The notes: a model not told the origin generated them from the sequence alone. 64,000 nt of DNA from an uncultured Bacilli bacterium (GCA_934154785.1 CAKPGL010000001.1:248001-312000); one strand, 5' to 3'; shown: positions 1-9,875, numbered from the stretch's first letter. Numbers and translations are program-made.

Positions 1-26
1 CTTTATAATGAAAGTAGGTGATAATA

Positions 27-2141
27 ATGGAAGAGAAAATATTATCTTTATTATCTTCTTCAGATGAGGCTTATGATGTTCATGAAATAAATGATTATTT
101 AGGGTTGAATTCTGTAGATGAGTTAAAGGAATTATTAAAATGTTTAAATAATTTGGAAGATAACTTAAAAGTATATCGAACTAAAAAAGATAAATACATA
201 TTATTTAATAATAGTAATCTTCGTATAGGGAAAATGATGGCTAATAAGAAAGGTTATGGCTTTGTAGATATAGATGGTCCAGAAGATGTTTTTGTAGCGC
301 CTACAAACATGAATAGTGCTATTCATGGAGATACTGTTGTTGTAGAAATAATATCTAAAAAAGGATTACAATTAGAAGGTAGAATTGTAAAGATTGTAGA
401 ACGTAAAGTAAAACAAGTTGTAGGGGAAGTTTATATTAAAAATCATGCTTTCTATGTAAAACTTGATGATGATAAAGTTAAATTAGATATTAAACTTGAT
501 AAGGATAAAACAAAAGGTGTAGTTGAAGGACATAAAGTACTTGTTAAACTTACTAGTAAATTAGAAGGTAATTTATATCGTGGAGAAGTAATAAAGATAC
601 TAGGTCACAAAAATGATCCTGGTGTAGATATTTTATCAATAGTAGCAAAATATAACATACCTGATACTTTTTCTGAAAAAGTAATTAAAGAATTAGATTA
701 TATTCCAGAAGAAGTAAAACCTAATGAAATGCAGGGAAGAACAGACTTAAGAGATGAAGTAATATTTACTATTGATGGTGATGATACAAAAGATATAGAT
801 GATGCTATATCTATAGAAAAATTATCTAATGGGAATTATAAATTAGGTGTTCATATTGCGGATGTATCTTATTATGTTAAAGAAGGTAGTGCTTTAGATG
901 ATGAAGCTTATTTGCGAGGTACAAGTGTTTATTTAGCAGATAGAGTTATACCTATGTTACCACATAAATTATCTAATGGTATTTGTTCACTAAATCCCGG
1001 TGTAGATCGTTTAGCGCTTTCTTGTGTAATGGAAATTAATGAACAAGGAGAAACTGTTGATTATAGTATTTTTGAAAGTGTAATTCGCTCTCGTATTCAA
1101 ATGACTTATAAAAAAGTTAATCTTATTTTAGAAGAAAATATTATTCCAGAAGATTATGAACCTTATGCTTCAAAATTACTTCTTATGAAGGAATTGGCGG
1201 GTATTTTACGTAAAATGAAAGAAAAAAGAGGCTATATTGACTTTGAAATAGATGAACCTAAAATTATAGTTGATGGAACTGGTAAAGCAATAGATGTTGT
1301 AAAAAGAGAACGTGGCACTGGTGAAAAACTAATTGAAGACTTTATGATAGCGGCTAATGAAACTGTTGCGACACATATATATTACATGGAATTACCATTC
1401 TTATATCGTGTTCATGGTGTTCCTAGTGAAGAAAAAATTGCTAATTTCTTAAAATTTATTAGTGTTTTAGGATATAATGTTAAACTTACTAGTAAAGAAA
1501 TATATCCAACTACGTTACAAGATTTATTAAGTCAACTTAAAGATAAAAAAGAATATCAAATTTTATCATCTATGTTACTTAGATGTATGCAAAAGGCGGT
1601 TTATGATAAAACAAATATTGGTCACTTTGGCTTAGGTAGTAAGTGTTACACGCATTTTACATCACCTATTAGAAGATATCCAGATACTACAGTTCATCGT
1701 TTAATTCGTAAGTATTTATTTAAAAATCAAATTGATAAAGATACAATAAATTATATTGACGATAAATTGGTTTATATTGGTGAACATACATCAGATACTG
1801 AAAGAATAGCGGCTGACTGTGAACGTGAAGTAGATGACATGAAAATGGCTGAATATATGATGGATCATATTGGTGAGGAATATGAAGGTATGATTACTAC
1901 AGTAACTAACTTTGGTATGTTTGTAGAATTACCTAATTTAGTAGAAGGTTTAGTTCGTATTGATGATCTAACTGATGATACTTATATATTTGATGAAGAA
2001 ACATTTGCTTTGCGTGGCGTTAATAACAAACGTGGATATCGTTTAGGAGATAAAGTAAAGATAGTAGTAAAGGCTGCTAATAAAGAAGCTAAAACAATTG
2101 ACTTTTTAATAGCGGAGGAGCAACATGGAAATAAACAATAA
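27..2141 (+). CDS. rnr: Ribonuclease R (3'-5' exoribonuclease, RNB family)
   Basis: Processive 3'-5' exoribonuclease that degrades structured RNA in the cytoplasm and works with SmpB/tmRNA in quality control. The protein has an N-terminal winged-helix-like segment (about 1-60), two OB/cold-shock domains (about 65-200), the RNB catalytic domain with the metal-binding aspartates in [12 protein letters not shown] (249-260), and a C-terminal S1 domain from about 620. Its length of about 704 aa is normal. I start at ATG 27, preceded by AGGTG at 16-20, rather than the in-frame GTG at 18 that lies inside that ribosome binding site. The last 17 bases overlap smpB, the usual Firmicute pairing. A TATAAT at 4-9 could be its -10, but the window is cut there. 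Confidence 0.96.
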   Translation: MEEKILSLLSSSDEAYDVHEINDYLGLNSVDELKELLKCLNNLEDNLKVYRTKKDKYILFNNSNLRIGKMMANKKGYGFVDIDGPEDVFVAPTNMNSAIHGDTVVVEIISKKGLQLEGRIVKIVERKVKQVVGEVYIKNHAFYVKLDDDKVKLDIKLDKDKTKGVVEGHKVLVKLTSKLEGNLYRGEVIKILGHKNDPGVDILSIVAKYNIPDTFSEKVIKELDYIPEEVKPNEMQGRTDLRDEVIFTIDGDDTKDIDDAISIEKLSNGNYKLGVHIADVSYYVKEGSALDDEAYLRGTSVYLADRVIPMLPHKLSNGICSLNPGVDRLALSCVMEINEQGETVDYSIFESVIRSRIQMTYKKVNLILEENIIPEDYEPYASKLLLMKELAGILRKMKEKRGYIDFEIDEPKIIVDGTGKAIDVVKRERGTGEKLIEDFMIAANETVATHIYYMELPFLYRVHGVPSEEKIANFLKFISVLGYNVKLTSKEIYPTTLQDLLSQLKDKKEYQILSSMLLRCMQKAVYDKTNIGHFGLGSKCYTHFTSPIRRYPDTTVHRLIRKYLFKNQIDKDTINYIDDKLVYIGEHTSDTERIAADCEREVDDMKMAEYMMDHIGEEYEGMITTVTNFGMFVELPNLVEGLVRIDDLTDDTYIFDEETFALRGVNNKRGYRLGDKVKIVVKAANKEAKTIDFLIAEEQHGNKQ

Positions 2142-2565
2142 AAAAGCATATCATGATTATTTTATATTAGAAACTTATGAAGCAGGTATAGTACTACAAG
2201 GAACAGAGATAAAGTCTATTAGAGTAAATGGTGCTAATATAAAAGATAGTTATGCAATTGTAAAAAATGGTGAAGTATTTTTATTAAATATGCATATTAG
2301 TCATTATGAACAAGGGAATATCTTTAATCATGATGAAACAAGAACCAGGAAGTTACTTTTAAATAAAAAAGAAATAAAAAAAATAAAAGATAAAATTGAT
2401 TTGGAAGGTAATACTTTAGTGCCATTAAAATTATATTTTAAAAATGGTAAAGCCAAAATATTAATTGGTATTGCTAAGGGTAAAAAGAATTATGATAAAC
2501 GCGAAACTATTAAGGAACGTGATATCAAAAGAGAAATTGCTAAAGATTTTAAAAACAGGTATTGA
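2125..2565 (+). CDS. smpB: SsrA-binding protein SmpB
   Basis: Partner of tmRNA in trans-translation; it binds the tRNA-like domain and delivers tmRNA to stalled ribosomes. The 146-aa length is typical. The family core appears as [16 protein letters not shown] (18-33), and the basic tail [14 protein letters not shown] reaches into the decoding centre in known SmpB structures. The AGCGGAGGAG ribosome binding site lies inside the end of rnr, so the two genes are translationally coupled. No tmRNA gene is recognisable in the short gap after it, although ssrA often follows smpB elsewhere. Confidence 0.97.
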   Translation: MEINNKKAYHDYFILETYEAGIVLQGTEIKSIRVNGANIKDSYAIVKNGEVFLLNMHISHYEQGNIFNHDETRTRKLLLNKKEIKKIKDKIDLEGNTLVPLKLYFKNGKAKILIGIAKGKKNYDKRETIKERDIKREIAKDFKNRY

Positions 2566-2590
2566 AAAATAAAGGAAAACATGCTATTAT
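2562..2590 (+). promoter_or_regulatory. Predicted sigma-A promoter for the 2618-6127 operon
   Basis: TTGAAA (2562-2567) and TATTAT (2585-2590) are separated by 17 bases. The -35 box overlaps the smpB stop codon. It would drive the three unrecognised genes independently of rnr-smpB. Confidence 0.5.
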
Positions 2591-2617
2591 GTTAATAGTA
2601 GTGGTAGGAGGTTTAAC

Positions 2618-4030
2618 ATGGAAGAAAATTATTACAGAGAAAGAAATGTAATGACTAAACTACCTATGATACTATTGATATCAATAGGTGTCTTGTTGTT
2701 AATAATATTAGGATTTTTCTTATCTAAAAACTTAAATAAAAGTAATAAATTTGATGTTGAAACAGAGTTTATAAAAATTGGTAAAGAGTATTATAACAAG
2801 TATTCTAGTGAATTACCTAAAGAAATTTATGAATGTACATCTGTTTCTTTAGAAAATATTTTAGCTAAAGGTTTAGTTAAAAAGGTTGAAAACTATAGTT
2901 CTTGTAATAAGTACAATACGAAAATGAAAGTTTGTAAACTAAAAGGAAATAGTTACCAATATACACCAATGTTAGTTTGTGATGGAATTAATACTGAAGA
3001 AAAATTTTCAGATTGGAAAGTAGGAACAGTAGCAAATTTAATTGCTGATAGTTCTGATGTAGCATTTGGTTTCTTAGGTTATAAAAAAATAAAAAAAGAA
3101 ACTGCTGAACCAATTGAAAAGTGGGAAGATGAAATAACTGTTAAAGATTACAATGTAATTAGTAAAACAACTTATTATCGTTATCGTGATAAAGAATGGC
3201 AATGGCAAGAAAAAAAAGCAGAATATTTTACAAATAATGATGTTGGTACTAATTTAGCGTATTATGCCACTAGTCCAAATAGTGATTACACAAATAGTGA
3301 TAGTCAGACTACTGCGTATAAATGGTATACACAAGTGAATGTAGGTACCGCTCCAACAAAGTTATATAGATGCAAAAATCCATTTGGTAGTGCTACTAGC
3401 ACGACTACAACACCTTGTAGTGAATCTATCGACGGTAAAACTGAAACTGTAAAGGAATTTTATACTTGTGATGTTGTAGAACGTGGTAAATCTAATTATA
3501 CAGAGGTAGAACAAAATAGTACGTGTGATTGCTCTAGTGAGAAATATGGAACAAATTGTGCTGTAAAAAGATCATATTACCCTAGTAGTGAAGAAGTCGC
3601 TAATAGAGAAGCTGTTTATTATGTATCAGCTCCAGTAAGTGGTGCTATAAAAGATGTAACAACAAAATTAAACGCCTCTAGATATTATAAAGAAGTAATT
3701 ACAACAACAGATAAATACTATCAAAAGGCTCCAACAGCAACGTCTATTAAAGTTGGCGATGGTCGATGGGGAAGTTGGTCAGAATATAGAACTACTAAAC
3801 CAAAAGAATATGATACTAGAACAATTGAATCTAGAAATAAAATAAAGTACGAATTAAAAGATTCTAGTACTGATAATTGGGATAAAATTTCTGATGATTA
3901 CTTAACGTTAGAAGAATTTATTAATAAACTTAAAAGCTTAGAATACAATGTTAGTTCTATTAAAGATATAAACAATAATGAAGAACTCAAATATGATGTA
4001 CAGCTAAAATATAGAAACAAGAATAAATAG
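2618..4030 (+). CDS. Membrane-anchored extracytoplasmic protein, unrecognised
   Basis: I do not recognise a named family. The 470-aa protein has one N-terminal hydrophobic segment (about 15-36) after a short basic stretch, so most of it is probably outside the cell. Just after the membrane segment is the pattern IGKEYYNKYSSELP, followed by cysteines and a PMLVC motif. The same layout occurs in the protein encoded at 13754-14857, so the two look like paralogues sharing an N-terminal module. The remainder is rich in Tyr, Thr and Trp and contains WGSWSEY. A good AGGAGG site precedes ATG 2618. It is followed 8 bases later by the coiled-coil gene and is probably co-transcribed with it. Confidence 0.6.
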   Translation: MEENYYRERNVMTKLPMILLISIGVLLLIILGFFLSKNLNKSNKFDVETEFIKIGKEYYNKYSSELPKEIYECTSVSLENILAKGLVKKVENYSSCNKYNTKMKVCKLKGNSYQYTPMLVCDGINTEEKFSDWKVGTVANLIADSSDVAFGFLGYKKIKKETAEPIEKWEDEITVKDYNVISKTTYYRYRDKEWQWQEKKAEYFTNNDVGTNLAYYATSPNSDYTNSDSQTTAYKWYTQVNVGTAPTKLYRCKNPFGSATSTTTTPCSESIDGKTETVKEFYTCDVVERGKSNYTEVEQNSTCDCSSEKYGTNCAVKRSYYPSSEEVANREAVYYVSAPVSGAIKDVTTKLNASRYYKEVITTTDKYYQKAPTATSIKVGDGRWGSWSEYRTTKPKEYDTRTIESRNKIKYELKDSSTDNWDKISDDYLTLEEFINKLKSLEYNVSSIKDINNNEELKYDVQLKYRNKNK

Positions 4031-4038
4031 GAGGATTT

Positions 4039-5871
4039 ATGACATTAGAAGAACAATTAAAGCTAAATAATGAATTATTACAACAAATACTTTTACATAC
4101 TTATGCTAATACGGAAGAAGAAAATAAAGCAAAACAAGAAGAAATAGAAGAATTAGATGAATCAATCGAAAAATACCAATCAGAAATTGATGAATTAAAA
4201 ACTAAATTAGCTGATGAAAATAATTATAAAAGAACAAAAAGTGATTTTGAATTAAAGGAAAGACCTGTGATAGAAGAATTATTATCTGATTCAATCGCTC
4301 AAGAAAGAGAAGATATATTTAAATCAAATCAACTTTATCGTAAAGAACAAGAACAACAAACTAAAATGCTTGGTGTATACAATGGTGAAGTTGTAAAATT
4401 AAAAGATGAAATTAGTATTATTGAAGCCAGATTAAATAAGGATGCTATTGCTAAAAAAAGAGGTATTGCCAAAAAATTGCATTTATCTGATGATGAAGTT
4501 TCTCATCTTCAAGCAGAAGTAGCATATAAAAAGGAACTTATTGAAGAAGGAAACCAAGTAATGGAAATTTGCGCTGATGAGATAAGAAGATATGGGCGCT
4601 TAATAACAGCTAACAATGATCGCTTGAAACACATTACTGAAAAAGAGCAAAAATTATCTAATATTTTGAACTCTAAAGTAGCAACATCTAATGATATAGA
4701 TGGTTATAAAATTCGTTTAGATAGAGATGAACTATCTAAAAAAATGGCAGCTTTGGAAGCTTTTGAAAACAGAAAAAAATATTTATTATATGATCCTTCT
4801 AAAGAAATTAGAGAACAAATTTTACAAAATAATAAACTGTTAAATAATACAGGTATAAAGAAAACTGGTATTGAAGATTCATTTGTTCCAAAAGATGAAG
4901 TATTAAATAGAGAAGAATCTAAAAACGAAGAAGAATTATCAAAAGGTGAATCTGCTGAAAGTGCAAATGAGGATCTTGCAGATTCAAAAGTACCAGAAAA
5001 AAGTGAAGAGCAAATCAAATCAACTCTAGAGTCAGCAGAAGAATTAAAAGAAAAACAAACTGAAGAACCAAGTCAAAAGTTTAAACCAATCCCTAAAGAG
5101 AGAGCAGTAATTAAACATGAACCTGCAGAATTAGTTGAAATCAATGATGCCACTGATGACTTAAAAAAACAAAAATTAACTGAAAAAATAAAAAAAGCTT
5201 GGAATAAATGGCGTGATAAAGCTATTGCAGCAGCAGTAGCAGCAGCTATTACCGTAACTGGTGGAATGGCATTTGCTAATTTAAATAAAAATAATAATAA
5301 AGATAAAACCGATGATGTAAAGGTAGAGCAACCTGGTAATTTTGTTAGAGATGATTCTATTAGTAAAGATTTCACTTTTAATAGACCATTTGAAACTATA
5401 AAATCAGATTTTGAAAAGAATAAAGATACTGAGCAAGTACCTGATAAAGAAGTTTCTGAACCAATAAAAAGTGAAGAAAATAAAACTAATAATGTGGTTG
5501 TTGAACAGCCAAAAAATAATCAAGTAGAAGACGCAAAACAACCTGAACCAAAACCAGAAATTAAAGTCCCAGAAGTAACTCCAGAAATTCCTGAAGTTGA
5601 GGAAGAACAACCAGCAAAAGAAGAAGAAAAAGCTAATGAAGAAATAAAGCATGAACAACCAAAACTAGAAGGAGTTATAAATAATGGTGAGATAGAAACT
5701 ACTATTTTACAAGTTGATGGTGAATATGTTGATATACCATTAAAAAATGGTGAAACTATTTGTGTCAAATATGGTGATAATGGTGAGACTGTTCCTTCTG
5801 AAATAACAATTAAATATGATGGAACTGACATGTATATATACTCACCAGTAGTTAATACAAAATCATTATAA
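4039..5871 (+). CDS. Coiled-coil membrane protein with Pro/Glu-rich tail, unrecognised
   Basis: No family recognised. The first about 280 residues of this 610-aa protein are heptad-like and charged, predicting long coiled coil. An acidic low-complexity linker follows. A single hydrophobic Ala-rich segment sits at about 393-413 after a basic patch (KKAWNKWRDK). Next is a Pro/Glu/Lys-rich stretch typical of wall-spanning spacers, then a small C-terminal domain (about 540-610). The probable topology is coiled coil in the cytoplasm and the PE-rich tail outside; this is inference. The TAGGAGG ribosome binding site overlaps the stop of the upstream gene, and the next gene starts 10 bases downstream, so the three form an operon. 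Confidence 0.6.
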   Translation: MTLEEQLKLNNELLQQILLHTYANTEEENKAKQEEIEELDESIEKYQSEIDELKTKLADENNYKRTKSDFELKERPVIEELLSDSIAQEREDIFKSNQLYRKEQEQQTKMLGVYNGEVVKLKDEISIIEARLNKDAIAKKRGIAKKLHLSDDEVSHLQAEVAYKKELIEEGNQVMEICADEIRRYGRLITANNDRLKHITEKEQKLSNILNSKVATSNDIDGYKIRLDRDELSKKMAALEAFENRKKYLLYDPSKEIREQILQNNKLLNNTGIKKTGIEDSFVPKDEVLNREESKNEEELSKGESAESANEDLADSKVPEKSEEQIKSTLESAEELKEKQTEEPSQKFKPIPKERAVIKHEPAELVEINDATDDLKKQKLTEKIKKAWNKWRDKAIAAAVAAAITVTGGMAFANLNKNNNKDKTDDVKVEQPGNFVRDDSISKDFTFNRPFETIKSDFEKNKDTEQVPDKEVSEPIKSEENKTNNVVVEQPKNNQVEDAKQPEPKPEIKVPEVTPEIPEVEEEQPAKEEEKANEEIKHEQPKLEGVINNGEIETTILQVDGEYVDIPLKNGETICVKYGDNGETVPSEITIKYDGTDMYIYSPVVNTKSL

Positions 5872-5881
5872 TGGAGGAAAT

Positions 5882-6127
5882 ATGGAAAATAGAATTAATA
5901 AAGTAATAAAATTAAGTAATAATAAATTATATTATCTTTTAAAACAAGCAGTATATAATAATGATAGTTATTATACTGCTGTGGAAGTATCTGATGATAT
6001 GAAAGAAATGACAGAGGAATTTACATTATTACATGAAACAAATGAAAATGGTAAAATTTTCTTTGCAGAAGTAACCGAACCAAAGATGGTTCAAATGTTA
6101 TTAAAATATATGAAAGCACCAGAATAA
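5882..6127 (+). CDS. Small conserved-type hypothetical protein (DUF1292-like layout)
   Basis: An 81-aa soluble protein preceded by a clear TGGAGG site and followed directly by a terminator. It alternates short beta-like stretches (NKLYYLLKQAVY, YYTAVEV, KIFFAEV) and ends in a helix-like KMVQMLLKYM. The arrangement is loosely like small DUF1292 proteins, but the similarity is weak and I would not assign a function. It is the last gene of the operon with the two membrane-associated proteins at 2618 and 4039. Confidence 0.55.
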   Translation: MENRINKVIKLSNNKLYYLLKQAVYNNDSYYTAVEVSDDMKEMTEEFTLLHETNENGKIFFAEVTEPKMVQMLLKYMKAPE

Positions 6128-6147
6128 GGATTAAATATCCTTTTTTC
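6126..6147 (+). terminator. Rho-independent terminator
   Basis: The stem AAGGAT/ATCCTT with a 5-base loop is followed by a T-rich tract. It overlaps the stop codon of the 5882 gene. Confidence 0.7.
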
Positions 6148-6176
6148 TTTACTTATATATCACAAAAAAGTATAAT
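6148..6176 (+). promoter_or_regulatory. Predicted promoter for the HD hydrolase gene
   Basis: TTTACT (6148-6153) and TATAAT (6171-6176) are 17 bases apart. The -35 box begins directly at the end of the preceding terminator's T tract. Confidence 0.5.
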
Positions 6177-6211
6177 AAGTATATATTAATTGGTGAGTGG
6201 GGGATAATAAC

Positions 6212-7042
6212 ATGAATTTAGAAAACTATATGACATGGTTTTTAAATTATGTAGATAAGTTTGGCAATACACCTAAAATTGTATTAAAAAAAGAACATAG
6301 TTTAAGAGTTGCTGAAAACATGAATAATATTTTTAATAAAATCGGTTTTACTGATGATTATGTTTCATTAGCACATTTTCTAGGTTTATATCATGACATT
6401 GGACGTTTTAAACAATGGCAAGTATATCATACATTTTATGATAGTAAGTCTGTAGATCACGCAGATTATAGTGCTGATAATCTAATAAAAGATGGTCTTA
6501 TTAATGAAATTATTTCTAAAAGAAATTATGATTCATTAATATATAACGCAATTAAGTATCATAATAAACTTTTATTACCAAAGAATCTTAGTATTAAAGA
6601 TGAACAAATTTTTAGTACTAAAATGAATTTAGATGATACTATAAAATATAGTTTTGATAGTGTTACAAGTTTATATTCAATGGCTATAAGAGATGCAGAT
6701 AAATTAGATATATTTAAACAATATTTATTATCAGATTATTTTTTAAAGACAGATTACTTACCAGTAAGTGATAATGTTTCTACTTCATTTTTTAATAATC
6801 AAAATATAAATAAAGAAGATAGAAAAAATTTAAACGATGTATTAGTACTTAGATTATCATTCATTAATGATATTAATTTAACAGAAGCATTAAGAGTAAT
6901 TAAGAAGACCGATTTACTACAAAAAATATACGAAATTTATCCAGATAAAGAAAATACAAAACTATTTTTTGAATACGCAGATAGTAGATTGAACAAATTA
7001 ATTACTAATAATCATAGTTATCAATACGTACTAATGAAATAA
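6212..7042 (+). CDS. HD-domain metal-dependent phosphohydrolase
   Basis: The HD superfamily hydrolyses phosphoesters using a bound metal. The expected ligands are visible: His29 in KEHS, the signature His61-Asp62 in LYHDIGRF, a later His in KYHNK (about 118), and an Asp in AIRDADKLD (about 168). The length is 276 aa. I start at ATG 6212, 7 bases after a GGGGGAT ribosome binding site; an in-frame GTG at 6197 lies upstream of that site. The substrate cannot be told from sequence; nucleotides are one possibility. The gene is monocistronic, with its own promoter and the HU promoter downstream. Confidence 0.8.
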   Translation: MNLENYMTWFLNYVDKFGNTPKIVLKKEHSLRVAENMNNIFNKIGFTDDYVSLAHFLGLYHDIGRFKQWQVYHTFYDSKSVDHADYSADNLIKDGLINEIISKRNYDSLIYNAIKYHNKLLLPKNLSIKDEQIFSTKMNLDDTIKYSFDSVTSLYSMAIRDADKLDIFKQYLLSDYFLKTDYLPVSDNVSTSFFNNQNINKEDRKNLNDVLVLRLSFINDINLTEALRVIKKTDLLQKIYEIYPDKENTKLFFEYADSRLNKLITNNHSYQYVLMK

Positions 7043-7086
7043 ACACATAAAAATGCTTAAAAAATCAAAAAAATCGTTGAAATATA

Positions 7087-7115
7087 TTGCAATTACAAAG
7101 AAAAAATGGTATCCT
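7087..7115 (+). promoter_or_regulatory. Predicted promoter for the HU gene
   Basis: TTGCAA (7087-7092) and TATCCT (7110-7115) are 17 bases apart, with a leader of about 40 bases before the HU start codon. Confidence 0.5.
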
Positions 7116-7157
7116 TAGATTGTAAGCAAGATAGCTTAACATATAGGAGGTTAAAAC

Positions 7158-7430
7158 ATGTCAAAAACAGATTTAGTTAACTTTATTGCAGAAGAAACAG
7201 GTTTAACTAAAGCCGATTCATCACGTGCTTTAGAAGCAGTTATGAATGGTGTAATCAAAGGATTAAAAGAAGAAAAGAAAGTAGCTTTAACAGGATTCTG
7301 TACTTTTAGTGCTGTAAAGAAAGCAGCAAAAGAAGGACGTAATCCAAGAACTGGTGAAAAAGTTGCTATTCCTGCTAGAGTAGCAGTTACTATCAAAGCT
7401 GGTTCTAAATTAAAGGATGCTTTAAACTAA
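7158..7430 (+). CDS. hup: DNA-binding protein HU
   Basis: Histone-like homodimeric protein that binds and bends DNA in the nucleoid. It is 90 aa, exactly the family size. The beta-arm signature GRNPRTGEKVAIPA is present at about residues 55-68, with the intercalating proline in the RNPRTG turn. N-terminal helices start with KTDLVNFIAEETGLTK. A perfect AGGAGG site at about 7144 sets ATG 7158. The gene is flanked by its own promoter and terminator, as expected for an abundant monocistronic transcript. Confidence 0.96.
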   Translation: MSKTDLVNFIAEETGLTKADSSRALEAVMNGVIKGLKEEKKVALTGFCTFSAVKKAAKEGRNPRTGEKVAIPARVAVTIKAGSKLKDALN

Positions 7431-7452
7431 AAGGCTTTTTGCCTTTTTTTTT
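7429..7452 (+). terminator. Terminator after HU
   Basis: The stem AAAAGGC/GCCTTTT is closed by a T loop and followed by a long T run. Confidence 0.85.
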
Positions 7453-7466
7453 GGAAAGAGGTAATT

Positions 7467-8570
7467 ATGTATAATAGTGCCATTAAAATATTAGAAAAAA
7501 TTAATAATGCAGGATATAAGGCTTATATTGTTGGGGGTTACGCTAGAGATCTTTATTTAAAAAGAGATAGTGTAGATGTTGATATTTGTACAGATGCAAC
7601 ACCAAAAGAATTAAAAGAAATATTTGGTGATATTATGTTACCAAATATTCAATATGGTTCTATAACAGTAATTTATAATAAAATAAGATTTGAAATAACA
7701 ACATTTAGAAAAGATTTAAAATATGAAAATAATCGTTTACCAGTAAAAATAAAATATATACATTCTTTAGTAGATGATTTAAAAAGAAGAGATTTTACTA
7801 TTAATACATTGTGTATGGATGTAAATGGGGAATTATTAGATTTTTTAAATGCTAAACCAGATTTAGATAATAAAATAATAAGAATGGTAGGTAGCCCTAA
7901 AAAGAAACTAAAAGAAGATAGTTTACGTATTTTGCGTGCTATTAGGTTTGCTACAATATTAAATTTTACATTAGATAATGAATTAAAAAAGTATATTAAA
8001 AAATATAGTTATTTATTAAGGAAACTGTCTTATTATCGTAAAAAAGAAGAACTAGATAAAATATTTACTAGTCCTAATATAATGTATGGTATAAGCTTAT
8101 TAAAAGATTTAAATTTAATAGAACCATTAGAGTTAAAAAATATTGATACTTTAGTGCCAACTCCTTCTTTAATAGCGATTTGGGCTCAATTAGATGTAGA
8201 TAGTATCTATAACTTTTCAAACTATGAGAAAGATACTATTTTAAAAATAAAAGAATTACTAAATAAAAATATTTTAGATAATAAGAATTTATATTATTAT
8301 GGTCTATATATATCTTCTTTAGCAGGTGAAATAAAAGGTATTTCTAAAAAAGATATTACTGAAAAATATAATAGTTTATCTATTAAAAGTCCAAAAGACA
8401 TAGTTATTAATGGCAAAAAGATAAGTGAAATACTAAAAGTTAAACCTGGTTCTTACATAAAAACTATTATGAAAGATTTAGAAAGCAATATATTAGATGG
8501 AAAACTAAATAATGATTATAATGAATTAAGAAAGTATATTATAGAAAATAAAAATAAATTTTTAGATTAG
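7467..8570 (+). CDS. cca: CCA tRNA nucleotidyltransferase (class II)
   Basis: Adds or repairs the 3' CCA of tRNAs from CTP and ATP. The nucleotidyltransferase head has GGYARD (23-28), the metal-binding Asp pair DVD (37-39), RRDFTIN (about 108-114) and EDSLRILRAIRFA (about 151-163), all diagnostic of the class II poly(A) polymerase/CCA family. The length is 367 aa; bacterial enzymes are commonly about 400, so the C-terminal tail is short. No HD domain is seen. An AGAGGT ribosome binding site precedes ATG 7467. It probably has a weak promoter of its own or depends on read-through past the HU terminator. Confidence 0.92.
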   Translation: MYNSAIKILEKINNAGYKAYIVGGYARDLYLKRDSVDVDICTDATPKELKEIFGDIMLPNIQYGSITVIYNKIRFEITTFRKDLKYENNRLPVKIKYIHSLVDDLKRRDFTINTLCMDVNGELLDFLNAKPDLDNKIIRMVGSPKKKLKEDSLRILRAIRFATILNFTLDNELKKYIKKYSYLLRKLSYYRKKEELDKIFTSPNIMYGISLLKDLNLIEPLELKNIDTLVPTPSLIAIWAQLDVDSIYNFSNYEKDTILKIKELLNKNILDNKNLYYYGLYISSLAGEIKGISKKDITEKYNSLSIKSPKDIVINGKKISEILKVKPGSYIKTIMKDLESNILDGKLNNDYNELRKYIIENKNKFLD

Positions 8571-8577
8571 TTTTATA

Positions 8578-8606
8578 TTGTTTAAAATAATTAAAATATG
8601 TATAAT
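8578..8606 (+). promoter_or_regulatory. Predicted promoter for dnaD-nth
   Basis: TTGTTT (8578-8583) and TATAAT (8601-8606) are 17 bases apart, 24 bases before the chosen dnaD start. Confidence 0.45.
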
Positions 8607-8629
8607 AATTGTTGGAAAGGCAGGTATTT

Positions 8630-9271
8630 ATGATAAACAAAGTAGAGAGAATTATAAAAGAAAGAGATATTATTATTCCTAGTTTATTATTTTATAATTA
8701 TAAAGAATTAAATATTGATGCCGAAGAAGTTTTATTATTAGCGTATTTAATTAATGGTGATATGACATTTAATCCTAAAAAAATAAGCGAAGATTTATCT
8801 ATGGAATTATCTTATTTAATGGAACTTATAAATAAATTAACCAATTCTAATTTATTAAGTATCGAATTAAAAAAGATAAATAATGTTAGAATAGAATTTA
8901 TCAATTTAGATGGTTTATACGATAAGTTGTTAGGTTTAGTCATGGTGGAAGATAAACAAGATGATAATAATATATATGATATTTTTGAAAAAGAGTTTGG
9001 TAGAACACTTTCACCAATGGAATATGAAATAATAAATGCTTGGCAAGAAAATGGTCTTGCTAAAGATACCATTATTTTAGCCTTAAAGGAGGCCGTATAC
9101 AACGGAGTTAATAATCTTAGATACATTGATAGAATATTAAGTGAATGGTCTAAAAAGGGCATAAAAACCGCAAAAGATTTGGAAAAAGAAAAGATTGAAT
9201 TTTCTAAGAAACGTACACAAACTATAAAAAAAGATGAAAGTACGGATTATGATTGGTTAAATGAAGAATAA
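8630..9271 (+). CDS. dnaD: DnaD-family replication initiation protein
   Basis: Primosomal protein that in low-GC Firmicutes acts with DnaA and DnaB to load the replicative helicase. The N-terminal winged-helix region (about 1-100) is followed by a DnaD/DnaB C-terminal domain (about 118-195). That domain carries the conserved YIDRILSEW (the YxxxIxxxW motif) and FGRTLSPMEYEIINAW. I start at ATG 8630, behind AAGGCAGGT, instead of the in-frame TTG at 8609; this gives 213 aa, close to family length. The 11-base overlap with nth reproduces the dnaD-nth pairing known from Bacillus. Confidence 0.93.
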   Translation: MINKVERIIKERDIIIPSLLFYNYKELNIDAEEVLLLAYLINGDMTFNPKKISEDLSMELSYLMELINKLTNSNLLSIELKKINNVRIEFINLDGLYDKLLGLVMVEDKQDDNNIYDIFEKEFGRTLSPMEYEIINAWQENGLAKDTIILALKEAVYNGVNNLRYIDRILSEWSKKGIKTAKDLEKEKIEFSKKRTQTIKKDESTDYDWLNEE

Positions 9272-9875
9272 AGAAATTATTGAATATTTAGATTTATTAA
9301 TTCCTAATCCTAAGTGTGAACTAAATTATACTAAAGATTATGAATTACTATTAGCGGTTATGCTTAGTGCTCAAACTACTGATAAAAGAGTTAATATGGT
9401 AACAAGTATTTTATTTAATAAATATCCTACTTTAGAAGATTTAAATAATGCTGATATAAATGATATTATGAATATTATAAAACCAATAGGTACCTTTAAA
9501 AAGAAAGCGCAAAATATAAAAGATATAAGTTTTCATTTATTAAAAGATAAAAATGGTGTTGTTCCTAATGATAGAGCATATCTAGAGAGTTTAAGTGGTG
9601 TAGGTAGAAAAACTACTAATGTAGTACTTAGTATTTTATTTAATGAACCATTTATAGCGGTTGATACTCACGTTTCTAGAGTAAGTAAAAGATTAGGTAT
9701 TGCTAAAGAAACTGATGATGTTTTAAAAATAGAAAAGAAATTATATAAAGTTTTTAAGGATGAAAATTTAAATAGGTTACATCATCAATTAGTTTTATTT
9801 GGTAGATACTATTGTAAGGCTATCAATCCAGATTGTAGTAATTGTGGTTTAAAAAAATATTGTAAAAAAAATTAG
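9261..9875 (+). CDS. nth: Endonuclease III
   Basis: Base-excision-repair DNA glycosylase/AP lyase for oxidised pyrimidines. The helix-hairpin-helix is LSGVGRKTTN, with catalytic Lys117; catalytic Asp135 lies in VDTHVSR. The C-terminal 4Fe-4S cluster ligands have the exact C-x6-C-x2-C-x5-C spacing (Cys185, 192, 195, 201). The length of 204 aa is typical. The start codon overlaps the end of dnaD, which implies coupled translation. Confidence 0.97.
   Translation: MKNKEIIEYLDLLIPNPKCELNYTKDYELLLAVMLSAQTTDKRVNMVTSILFNKYPTLEDLNNADINDIMNIIKPIGTFKKKAQNIKDISFHLLKDKNGVVPNDRAYLESLSGVGRKTTNVVLSILFNEPFIAVDTHVSRVSKRLGIAKETDDVLKIEKKLYKVFKDENLNRLHHQLVLFGRYYCKAINPDCSNCGLKKYCKKN

Noticed and set aside
2563..2565. 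TGA recoded as Trp, as in many Mollicutes
   Set aside because: Genes such as smpB and recU end in TGA exactly where their families end, and tryptophans are TGG.
2566..2617. tmRNA gene expected after smpB
   Set aside because: The gap is only about 50 bases and holds a promoter, with no tRNA-like ends.
5404..5831. Two overlapping minus-strand frames inside the coiled-coil protein gene
   Set aside because: They are reverse readings of Pro/Glu/Lys-rich low-complexity codons, giving artificial Phe- or Ser-rich proteins.
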